Source: JAMZMI01 sp964353015
Lineage (GTDB): Bacteria; Bacteroidota; Bacteroidia; Cytophagales; Cyclobacteriaceae
Length of the DNA: 64,000 bases
Direction: 5' to 3'
Assembly: GCA_964353015.1 (NCBI GenBank)
Contig: CAYGUA010000023.1
Location: 25,084-89,083 of the forward strand
The notes beneath the pieces are model-generated. The model saw nothing but the letters and a program-made list of their open reading frames with translations. It made no database searches and was not told where the DNA came from. Positions 19,401 to 25,718 of this stretch are shown here, piece by piece (positions within the stretch are counted from its first letter, which is position 1; each line of letters begins with the position of its first letter). The position numbers and the translations under genes are program-made.

Positions 19401-21270
19401 TAACCAATCCTTTCACAGCATTACTCGAGGAAACGTTTAGACCATCTGTTTTAAAATTTAAATCAATACCTTCGGCATCCCAGCCAGAATAGATTTTGAA
19501 GTTGTAATTATCATAATAGGTGATGGTATAAAGTTCATCATGCGTTTGTGGTAAACTCAGATTGGTGGTGTACCCAGTTTCATTAGAAGCTACATTTTCA
19601 AATCGCGAAGCAGTGCTGAGTTTTGCATCGGCCCACCAATTATCAGGATTGGTATTCTGTCGCTTTCTTCCAGTGATGATCGCGCGATTGTGTTTGTCAT
19701 ATTTGACGAAGATCCAGTCATTGGTCTTTCGCTGACCAGCATCCTGTGACATCACTAACCGATCCCATTTATCATAACAATAGTACGTCCAACCAACTCC
19801 GGGAGATTTTTCTTTTATAAGCCTGTGGCGTTCGTCATAGATATATTGAAATAAATATCCAGCTTTCTGCTCAGCGGACATGGTACTTGATGGAGTAATA
19901 ACTGGCGGAATGACGTATCTTATTTGACCGAAATCGTCATACACATTATATGTTGTTACCCAATCGTTTCCTTTTTTAACTCTGGTTGCCACTGTAAGTC
20001 CGCGATTATCCATGCATGTCTGTGAAACTTTACCCTGCACATCCGTAGATTGTGTTATGGTAATTTCACCTGCGCCATAAAAGCTGTAGGCTCTTGGGAT
20101 GGTAAGTTCCTTGTCCACCTGATCAGAAATACTCCATTTGGCTAACCTGTCCGGCCCAGAAACAGATCCATCGTGAATGATGTATTCGAAAGTGGTCTGC
20201 TTGTTATTGTTGTGCCAATTATCACCAACACCAGTAACTGACTTAGTTCGCATGAGCGGCGAATCCTCAAATTCTGTTAGTGTATAAGGATGGCCATCGG
20301 CCTCCCAACCTGTGCCGCCTAAGTTATAAAAAGATTTTAGGTCAGTTAACGCTTTTGTTGGATCAATGAAAGCCCCGGGTTTGGCGTTATTGCTTGTATA
20401 CGGCAGGTAACTTTCATTTTGGATGCCTGTAACAGGGTCGTATTGGTAATGGCTAATTACGTCCTTTCCAGATATGGAAGCGCTGGCGGTAATTGTCTGC
20501 AGTGGCCTTCCCAAACCATCGTAGTATTGAAAGGAAGTTACTTTATCTTCAGCTGAAAGTGTGGAAAGAGATGCTTCATTAGTCACCGGTATGGTGGGAA
20601 TTTCTGTCCGGACGAAATTCATATCCATAGAAGGAGGCACATTGTTATAATCTATATTTGGGCTAACACTTAAAACGAATGGATTAGGAGCCCTATAACT
20701 AAAATGATCTGGTGTACTTTTAACCCCATTCACATAACTACTCGCAACAATTCTTTGAAGCGAGTAATCTTCCTTTGCATAAATATTCCAAATATTCCCC
20801 TCCACAGTCACTCCTTCCCAAGCGACTGCATCAACTACCTGATTCGAAGCATCTAAAAGCTTCACATAATCTCCTTTGTTTTTTAATTTCGGAACCCCAC
20901 CGCCTTCGTAATAGATGATTTTATCACTATTTTGAGTAGCCATAGTGAATCGCTTTTCAAAATTATAAGCAACAGGATCATCCTTAGAACCATATGTCAA
21001 TACAATAAAGTCCTTCCCATTTATGACCTTCCCATTTGGAATCTTAAACACAGTAGCACCCTTGAAATCTCTAATTGACCAACCACTAATGTCAACGGCA
21101 GCTAAAGAGGTATTGTAAATTTCTATAAACTCGCCCCTTTGCCTAAATCCTGCTCCGTTTGCTTCTGGAAGTGGGGAATCGTAACACACTTCGGTAATCA
21201 AAACCCGATTCTGTGCCAGACCCGATAGGCCAATAAAAATTAGAGCGAAAAGTAAGTATAGCTGTCTCAT
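16435..21270 (-). CDS. lamin-tail/RHS core protein with variable C-terminal tip
   Basis: This is a secreted giant of 1611 residues. After a signal peptide (1-20, ending GLAQ) comes a lamin-tail domain (about 20-150, ITEVCYDSP ... GEFIEIYNTS ... DISGWSIRD). A DUF6443-type region follows (about 220-340, FQYYDGLGRPLQTI), then many YD/RHS repeats (about 400-1050), and the RHS-associated core (about 1289-1328, LLRNYDPALGRWWQADPY and GMGNVPNMGTDPDGG). The last 283 residues form a tip unlike the rest, starting with a hydrophobic stretch and ending in an aromatic-rich region. In this family the tip is the variable, often toxic, part carried inside a beta shell. The ATG overlaps the TPR gene stop (ATGA). 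I cannot name an enzymatic fold for the tip. Confidence 0.92.
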   Translation of the reverse strand: MRQLYLLFALIFIGLSGLAQNRVLITEVCYDSPLPEANGAGFRQRGEFIEIYNTSLAAVDISGWSIRDFKGATVFKIPNGKVINGKDFIVLTYGSKDDPVAYNFEKRFTMATQNSDKIIYYEGGGVPKLKNKGDYVKLLDASNQVVDAVAWEGVTVEGNIWNIYAKEDYSLQRIVASSYVNGVKSTPDHFSYRAPNPFVLSVSPNIDYNNVPPSMDMNFVRTEIPTIPVTNEASLSTLSAEDKVTSFQYYDGLGRPLQTITASASISGKDVISHYQYDPVTGIQNESYLPYTSNNAKPGAFIDPTKALTDLKSFYNLGGTGWEADGHPYTLTEFEDSPLMRTKSVTGVGDNWHNNNKQTTFEYIIHDGSVSGPDRLAKWSISDQVDKELTIPRAYSFYGAGEITITQSTDVQGKVSQTCMDNRGLTVATRVKKGNDWVTTYNVYDDFGQIRYVIPPVITPSSTMSAEQKAGYLFQYIYDERHRLIKEKSPGVGWTYYCYDKWDRLVMSQDAGQRKTNDWIFVKYDKHNRAIITGRKRQNTNPDNWWADAKLSTASRFENVASNETGYTTNLSLPQTHDELYTITYYDNYNFKIYSGWDAEGIDLNFKTDGLNVSSSNAVKGLVTGSKVKILNSNTWLNTISYYDDDYKNVQIVAENHLGGFDRISTESNFAGEVLKNKLSHSYLKTGNAQLTYLQEFEYDQGGRLFRAYSQINNEPKILMTEYAYNELGDVIEKNLHSTNSGSSFLQSLDYTYNIHGALRSVNKPDLSSDGTGHENRADLFGMKYHYETLPNISGVSAQKRYDGSLAAIEWKSSNAGLDAFDHQVYQYKYDDLNRLFDAKSSKSMAGSWMTGNYSSSINYEDDNGNIKSINRYTKEGTGSALMDQLTYKYQSNSNKLSEVIDAADDEKGYVDLPMGNNEYAYDNETGNLTGDANKQIENVKYNHLQLVERIDFFDGTQISFSYDAVGNKLSKKVTDSDGSVIVKVDFVGGIEYLDDKLTQISTDQGRAYKQNNKFHYEYMITDHQGNNRVSFGVLPDRKVYTTGLETDEDQFFEVPANVRQPIENHTPLGSWSAHLNNAIGKNLGPAIRLAVNTGDAVSIEAWGSFALKGTNPLGTLSNVATTLAATLGISSASSASEYNNLVENIVNPAGGIFGLNGDESPGLPQACLQWIYLNTSFEFVNAGFAKLDPNTSVYQKLSLEVPTSLINQPGYIYIYVANETNYDTDVFFDDISVTHESSMTNYKVTQVNDYYPFGMRTASSWTEPGYVAGGGYYQSYFADYDSLVGSYDFLLRNYDPALGRWWQADPYNQFGSPYIGMGNVPNMGTDPDGGWVGLAAFAAELLINTLINTSINAAASGVDALNGESFSKSFMSRGISGSSSFQMADVFPGYYQSIAYPEGYRMAIGMKQVGYWEQSGFYDESNKEGGITAKGEYKIQYLGSQSDGWRRRSRSGNYDRVSNGSAFDERGRELLGRWLNGSGEDLVAYNGRWGNYMKNNELLTDQIESYLTEDAARRKVSGKFWIDKHPEIQNGYRTGYEMLHGPHEFSISGMANLTSSGVFYKYNASWYDAIDPNNSYYGDTFYSGVAEMFYSPANYNVFISWDNSIVIPKP

Positions 21271-22751
21271 GAGATTAGTCTGGTTGCAACTCGATCATTT
21301 GGTGCTATCTCAAGAATCCTTTTATACACCTTGTTCGCCTTAGCAGATTTCCCGTCAGCTCTATAGACTTTAGCCAGTTTATGCATCAGTGGTGTAATGG
21401 CTACTAGCTTATATTCCACGCTTTCAATACTGGTCTTGAGTTCTGACTCATTCGATTCATAGTCAAATGAACTTTCTTCATGCATCATAAATTTTATGAC
21501 ATTTATTGCTCGACCGGTATTTCCTTTATCAATCATATAATCAACATATTGATTAACCACTGCCAGTGTATATGAATGATGATTTTCATAGGTTCTTAAA
21601 TCAATAAGCATGGTGTCCAACTCTTCCTTGGCTTTGGCTTTTTGATCTTTTAGTCTGTAGCATTTCACTAATCCTAAACCTACTAATAGCCTTCTTTTTG
21701 GCGATCTAATTTCTTTGGACCTTTCTTCAACAAAAAAGTCATAGACTGGCTTAATCTCCTTGAGTGGAATTGCCTCATTTTTTATGGCTCTTATGGCTGC
21801 TTTCGCATAACCTAGTCTTGATTGAAAGGTGTCATCTATCTCAATATGTCGCTTAGTAAGCTTTACCAGTTTGACATATTTCTTTTTTCGATTATACAAA
21901 CGCTTTAAAATAGCATATGCTTGTGTATCAGTTTCATCAAGATTTAATATTGCTTTGCAAATTGATTCAACCGACTGCCAGTTTTTTTCGTTTAGATCGA
22001 TTTTGAGCAAGGCGTGATATGCTTTTTTAGTTTCAAAAGACAATTGTCGTTTTTGCTCATCACCTAAAGTGCTTGTTAGCTTCGCTTCAAACTTGGCAAT
22101 GCTTTGCTCCAAAGATTCAGATGATAAATCTTTCCAATTTGATTTACTACTTATTCTATGTGGAAATGCTTTTTTTAATTGTTTTTCATTATAGAATGAA
22201 AATGTACTGTTAGTGCCAGATTTGGTATGACGATTGAAACTTGACTGGATATTTGAGAAATATTTCATCCTCTCGACTAAATATTCTTTCCCAGATGCCT
22301 TATATGCCTTTTCCCAAACATCTAAAGCTACATCAAGTGGATGCCCACCTAATTCCGAATGATCTAGTGAACTAAAAATCTTATTGTTTCCGATGGATAT
22401 TTTGACAAGATAATTTGCATATCGGTCTGCTATTAAATGGCTTGTAGGATTGTTAATATAGGCATTTCGAATCAATATAAATCCACTCTCCTGATCAGCC
22501 TGAGCATTAAATATTTTCAGTAAGCCATCATAAGCCTGAATACATGCGGGCTTATCAAAAATGCATTTTTGATATAATTCGACAGCTGCGTTAATGTCAT
22601 TGCCTAAGAAAAGTGATCTTGCCTTCTTTAGTGATTCATTGTATCCTAAACTGAGTTCTTCAATTTTCTTAGGTTTAGATAATATTGATTTTGGAGCGAT
22701 TAGCACCCCTGCTGATATTACGATTGCCTTATTAAAATCTCTTCTCTTCAT
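21267..22751 (-). CDS. Tat-signal TPR repeat protein, first gene of RHS operon
   Basis: This 494-residue protein begins MKRRDFNKAIVISAG, a twin-arginine-type signal (RRDFNK followed by a hydrophobic stretch), so it may be exported folded. The rest is helical, with TPR-like pairs, for example around ARSLFLGNDINAAVELYQKC near 45-65 and KVYKRILEIAPNDRVA at the C-terminus. No catalytic motif is seen. The gene overlaps the RHS gene by 4 nt. It is preceded by a structured leader that ends in a U-tract 6 nt before its ATG. TPR proteins often act as assembly scaffolds; a role in handling the RHS protein is inference. Confidence 0.82.
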   Translation of the reverse strand: MKRRDFNKAIVISAGVLIAPKSILSKPKKIEELSLGYNESLKKARSLFLGNDINAAVELYQKCIFDKPACIQAYDGLLKIFNAQADQESGFILIRNAYINNPTSHLIADRYANYLVKISIGNNKIFSSLDHSELGGHPLDVALDVWEKAYKASGKEYLVERMKYFSNIQSSFNRHTKSGTNSTFSFYNEKQLKKAFPHRISSKSNWKDLSSESLEQSIAKFEAKLTSTLGDEQKRQLSFETKKAYHALLKIDLNEKNWQSVESICKAILNLDETDTQAYAILKRLYNRKKKYVKLVKLTKRHIEIDDTFQSRLGYAKAAIRAIKNEAIPLKEIKPVYDFFVEERSKEIRSPKRRLLVGLGLVKCYRLKDQKAKAKEELDTMLIDLRTYENHHSYTLAVVNQYVDYMIDKGNTGRAINVIKFMMHEESSFDYESNESELKTSIESVEYKLVAITPLMHKLAKVYRADGKSAKANKVYKRILEIAPNDRVATRLIS

Positions 22752-22851
22752 GATCTTAAAAAACGGGCAGACTCCAGCAGGATTTAAACCATACCCCCTA
22801 TTAAAGCTTTGTTCGCAAGGTGAGCACCATCAGGTCTCATTGGGTCTGCCC
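22752..22851 (-). promoter_or_regulatory. structured leader with terminator-like stem and short upstream ORF
   Basis: The whole 5' leader of the RHS operon is closed by an 8-bp perfect stem: GGGCAGAC at 22851-22844 (minus strand) pairs with GTCTGCCC at 22772-22765. The stem is followed at once by GTTTTTT and then, 6 nt later, the ATG. Inside are a hairpin GAGACC-TGAT-GGTgCTC (one bulged G) and a weaker one around CTTGCGAACAA. An 18-codon frame (MRPDGAHLANKALIGGMV, 22840-22784, TAA) also lies within. This arrangement fits transcription attenuation, by a ligand or by translation of the short ORF. It matches no riboswitch class I can recall. Confidence 0.5.
22784..22840 (-). CDS. possible 18-codon leader peptide
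   Basis: This short frame, ATG to TAA, encodes MRPDGAHLANKALIGGMV inside the structured leader of the RHS operon. Its ATG is about 12 nt from the predicted transcript start, and its stop is 11 nt before the 3' arm of the closing stem, so ribosomes on it would disturb the inner hairpins. There is no run of a single amino acid as in classical biosynthetic attenuators. Translation is unproven and the frame may be chance. Confidence 0.25.
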   Translation of the reverse strand: MRPDGAHLANKALIGGMV

Positions 22852-22856
22852 ACAAG

Positions 22857-22887
22857 AAAGATTATGACTTTAAAAAAAATATGCAAA
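22857..22887 (-). promoter_or_regulatory. promoter of the RHS operon
   Basis: The minus strand has TTTG (22887-22884), then exactly 19 bp, then TAATCTTT (22864-22857), a partial match to TAnnTTTG at the standard spacing. The predicted transcript start is about 22852, the base before the first arm of the leader stem. The rest of 22888-23078 is very AT-rich with no gene. Confidence 0.5.
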
Positions 22888-23078
22888 TGAAAATGGATCA
22901 TTTTCACATAACTCTATTAATATTCATAAAATAATACAAATAAATATTATTTTATTTATAACTGTTTTGTTAATTACACTCTTTTTATACAACTCAATCA
23001 GCCTTAAGTTAACAATTATTCTGGAAGAAAATCACAAGAAATTACTCCTTAACTAACATTAAAAAGAATGATCCATTT

Positions 23079-23672
23079 TTATTTCACCGCCACCAATCTC
23101 ACTACACTTGCTTCTCCAACATGATATAGTCCTTCATTGAGCGTGATTGTCACTTCTTCACCGGATACTATTTTCAATGATTTGAAATCATCAAGGAGCA
23201 TTTCAAGTGAATAGAGCATATTGATATCTTTGGGCCCACCGGAAGATTTGCCTAATTGTTTCTTTGAAAAAGCCTCCAATATCACGCGCCCTTTGGGTTT
23301 AAGCGCCTCAATCACCTTTTGATGAAGGATCCTTCTAGATGCTGGATCTGTATGCGCATAAATCAAGGCAACTAAGTCATATTGTCTTTCCTCTGCCTTG
23401 AATCCAGCGTAATCGGAAATTTGATAATTGATTTTCACATTCTGTGATACAGCAAGTTCTAACGCTTTTTTACGTGCTGCTGAAGAATAATCAAAAGCAT
23501 CCACCTGCCAACCCAATTTGGCAGCATAAACCGCATTGCGACCTTCACCCTCAGCTGGAAATAACGCCCTTCCCGGTTTCTTTTTCGCTAGTTTTTTTTC
23601 AAGATATTCGTTGGGGCTGATCCCGTATGCATATTGAGAGTGACCATAACGCTCATTCCAAAAATTCTCCAT
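23079..23672 (-). CDS. SAM-dependent methyltransferase of the sulfur cluster
   Basis: This 197-residue class I methyltransferase has a SAM-binding loop PAEGEGRNAVYAAKLGW (about 39-56), the acidic motif II residue in VDAFDYS, and a later VILEAF strand. The beginning, WNERYGHSQYAYG.SPNEYL, resembles the TehB/thiopurine-methyltransferase group, which acts on thiols and metalloids. An operator GGTAACAAATGTTACC is centred 41.5 bp before the predicted transcript start. A -7-like TAGATTGC puts that start on the A of the ATG, so the transcript would be leaderless. The shared operator links it to the rhodanese, CstB-like and SulP genes. Methylation of sulfide or another thiol is a reasonable guess, not shown. 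Confidence 0.85.
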   Translation of the reverse strand: MENFWNERYGHSQYAYGISPNEYLEKKLAKKKPGRALFPAEGEGRNAVYAAKLGWQVDAFDYSSAARKKALELAVSQNVKINYQISDYAGFKAEERQYDLVALIYAHTDPASRRILHQKVIEALKPKGRVILEAFSKKQLGKSSGGPKDINMLYSLEMLLDDFKSLKIVSGEEVTITLNEGLYHVGEASVVRLVAVK

Positions 23673-23705
23673 TCAGGCAATCTAGAATGAATCAGATTCT
23701 TGATT

Positions 23706-23721
23706 GGTAACAAATGTTACC
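23706..23721. promoter_or_regulatory. Crp/Fnr-type operator, methyltransferase side
   Basis: GGTAACAAATGTTACC is a perfect inverted repeat with core GTAAC-N4-GTTAC. Its centre (23713.5) is 29.5 bp from the first base of the minus-strand -7-like TAGATTGC (23684), equivalent to about -41.5. It lies between divergent genes. Confidence 0.7.
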
Positions 23722-23738
23722 TATGATTTTTGTACTCA

Positions 23739-23756
23739 TTGTAACAAGAGTTACAA
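23739..23756. promoter_or_regulatory. Crp/Fnr-type operator, rhodanese side
   Basis: TTGTAACAAGAGTTACAA is a perfect inverted repeat with core GTAAC-N4-GTTAC. Its centre (23747.5) is 29.5 bp before the plus-strand -7-like TTTCTTTG (23777-23784), the same spacing as at the other three sites. Confidence 0.7.
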
Positions 23757-23816
23757 ATTCGGATTATATCCTTATGTTTCTTTGTGTCAGAATATTCATA
23801 GTTAAAAAATATAGAC

Positions 23817-24101
23817 ATGACAGATATCGAAAAAATGATCATTGATGGTGCCACTGTGGTGGACGTTCGCACTCCAGCAGAATTTGCAGGCGCTTGCGCC
23901 CCTGGATCCATTAATATCCCATTGAATGAAGTACCAAATAGAATTGAAGAAATTCGCGAATTAGCGCAACCACTTGTGCTTTGCTGCCAAAGCGGGGGAA
24001 GAAGCGGACAGGCTCATGCCTTTTTACTAGGCAATGATATCGAATGCCACAATGCCGGATCATGGCTCAACGTCAATTATGCGTTGGCTCAAAAAGCTTA
24101 A
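23817..24101 (+). CDS. single-domain rhodanese
   Basis: This is a 94-residue sulfurtransferase consisting of one rhodanese domain. It shows VVDVRTPAEFAGACAPGSINIP, the usual first half, and the active-site loop CQSGGRS with Cys57 as the expected persulfide carrier (Cys56 is adjacent). There is no signal peptide, so it should be cytoplasmic. It is divergent from the methyltransferase, and both carry their own GTAAC-N4-GTTAC operator in the shared 144-bp gap. It likely passes sulfane sulfur to or from the CstB-like protein. A strong hairpin follows the stop. Confidence 0.92.
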   Translation: MTDIEKMIIDGATVVDVRTPAEFAGACAPGSINIPLNEVPNRIEEIRELAQPLVLCCQSGGRSGQAHAFLLGNDIECHNAGSWLNVNYALAQKA

Positions 24102-24123
24102 AAAATTGCTGAAACTTGAAATT

Positions 24124-24154
24124 AAAAAAGGAGACCAAATTGGTCTCCTTTTTT
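24124..24154. terminator. bidirectional terminator
   Basis: AAAAAAGGAGACCAA (24124-24138) is perfectly complementary to 24140-24154, giving a hairpin with A and T flanks that can end transcription both ways. It lies between the convergent rhodanese (stop 24101) and CstB-like gene (stop 24180). Confidence 0.92.
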
Positions 24155-24179
24155 ATGATCCATGATCAAATGATTTTAA

Positions 24180-25589
24180 TTATTTCAAAGTACTAGGGCA
24201 AATATATGCTGTCTTCGGCACATCAGTTTCCGCAATCGCCTTAAACCCACCAGCTACATCCACAATATTGTGAAAGCCCCTTGATTTCAAAATGGATGCG
24301 GCGATCATCGATCGGTAGCCACCCGCACAATGAACGTGATATAACTTATCATGATCTACCTGATCCATATTTTCACTGATGTAATCAAGTGGTAGATTTT
24401 GAGAACCTTCGACATGTTCGGCTTCATATTCGGATGGTTTTCTCACGTCAAGCACGTTAATATCAGCTTCTGCATGTGCCGCAGCAAAAGTTGAGGCTGG
24501 AATGGAAACCACATGATCTGTTTCTTTACCTGCATCTATCCATGCTGATAGGCCTCCTTTCAAATAACCAAGTGTGTTGTCATAGCCTACACGAGACAAA
24601 CGTGTTACCACTTCTTCCTCTCTACCTTCCGGTGCAATGAATATGATTGGCTGCTTTAAATCTGGAATAAGCGCTCCTACCCATGGAGCAAAACCTCCAT
24701 CGATACCGATAAAAATGGAATTGGGAACATGACTTTTTGCAAATTCTTCAGGTTTCCTCGTATCCAAAACCAGTGCACCTTCATGGTTTGCCATCGCTTC
24801 AAACATATCCACATCTAAAGCAATATTGCCTTTCTCCAAAACCTCATCCATACCTATGGCGCCAGACTTGTTCATCGCTACATTTTGAGCGAAATATTGT
24901 GGCGGAGGCAACAACCCATCGGTTACTTCTTTGATGAATTCATCTTTCGACATATCTGCACGAAGTGCATAATTTGTTTTCTTTTGATTGCCCAATAGAT
25001 CTGTGGTTTCCTTACTCATATTTTTACCACACGCTGAACCCGCCCCATGAGCAGGATAAACGATGATATCGTCAGGCAAAATCATGATTTTTGATCTCAG
25101 ACTTTCGAATAACATGCCCGCCAAATGATCCTGTGTCAATTCACCTTTTTGAGCCAAATCTGGTCTTCCAACATCACCAATAAATAAAGTATCTCCACTA
25201 AAAATGGCTTTTTCTTTTCCATTTTCATCAATCAACAAAAATGTGGTGCTTTCCAAAGTATGGCCTGGGGTATGCAACACCTTAATCTGCACTTTGCCCA
25301 ATGAAAAAATCTCGCCATCCTTCGCTTCCACGCTTTCAAACTTAGTTTTTGCATTGGGGCCGTAAATAATTTGAGCGCCAGTTTTTGCTGCTAAGTCCAC
25401 ATGACCAGACACAAAATCAGCATGAAAATGGGTTTCAAATATGTATTTGATTTTTGCCCCTTCTTTTTCTGCTTTAAGGATATATGGATCCGATTCTCTC
25501 AATGGATCTACAATAGCCGCTTCTCCATCGCTTTCGATATAGTAGGCGCCTTGTGCCAAACATCCCGTATAAATTTGTTCGATTTTCAT
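24180..25589 (-). CDS. CstB-like metallo-beta-lactamase/double-rhodanese protein
   Basis: This 469-residue protein has three parts. First is a metallo-beta-lactamase fold (about 1-250) with THFHADFVSGH (His54, His56, Asp58), LHTPGHT and FSGDTLFIGDVGRPD, as in persulfide dioxygenases. Second is a rhodanese-like domain (about 260-350) whose loop reads APEGREEE and has no cysteine. Third is a complete rhodanese (about 370-465) with HCAGGYRS and predicted active-site Cys421. The same order, dioxygenase, dead rhodanese, live rhodanese, is known in CstB, which oxidises persulfides. The promoter has a full TATTTTTG (minus, 25664-25657) and an operator centred 29.5 bp upstream. Its role is likely detoxification of persulfide or sulfide. 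Confidence 0.9.
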   Translation of the reverse strand: MKIEQIYTGCLAQGAYYIESDGEAAIVDPLRESDPYILKAEKEGAKIKYIFETHFHADFVSGHVDLAAKTGAQIIYGPNAKTKFESVEAKDGEIFSLGKVQIKVLHTPGHTLESTTFLLIDENGKEKAIFSGDTLFIGDVGRPDLAQKGELTQDHLAGMLFESLRSKIMILPDDIIVYPAHGAGSACGKNMSKETTDLLGNQKKTNYALRADMSKDEFIKEVTDGLLPPPQYFAQNVAMNKSGAIGMDEVLEKGNIALDVDMFEAMANHEGALVLDTRKPEEFAKSHVPNSIFIGIDGGFAPWVGALIPDLKQPIIFIAPEGREEEVVTRLSRVGYDNTLGYLKGGLSAWIDAGKETDHVVSIPASTFAAAHAEADINVLDVRKPSEYEAEHVEGSQNLPLDYISENMDQVDHDKLYHVHCAGGYRSMIAASILKSRGFHNIVDVAGGFKAIAETDVPKTAYICPSTLK

Positions 25590-25686
25590 CTTGTTTACTT
25601 TAATTTCTAGTTATCAAATCAAGCCAATCTCTCCACATTCGAATAATCAACTTTAACAAAAATACGTTTCCGCCCCGGCGAAAGAC

Positions 25687-25700
25687 GTAACAATAGTTAC
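25687..25700. promoter_or_regulatory. Crp/Fnr-type operator upstream of the CstB-like gene
   Basis: GTAACAATAGTTAC has the core GTAAC-N4-GTTAC. Its centre (25693.5) is 29.5 bp from the first base of the minus-strand -7 box TATTTTTG (25664-25657). The predicted transcript has a leader of about 63 nt before the ATG at 25589. Confidence 0.7.
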
Positions 25701-25718
25701 ATTATATAAGCATGTCAA

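Noticed and set aside
22765..22851. Possible tRNA or tRNA-Sec, suggested by an acceptor-like stem and a TTTAAAT loop
   Set aside because: The D-arm offset is wrong, there is no valid T-stem, and no anticodon stem with a 7-nt loop can be formed on either strand.
22765..22851. Small SRP RNA
   Set aside because: The universal GGAAGGAAGCAGCC core is absent on both strands.
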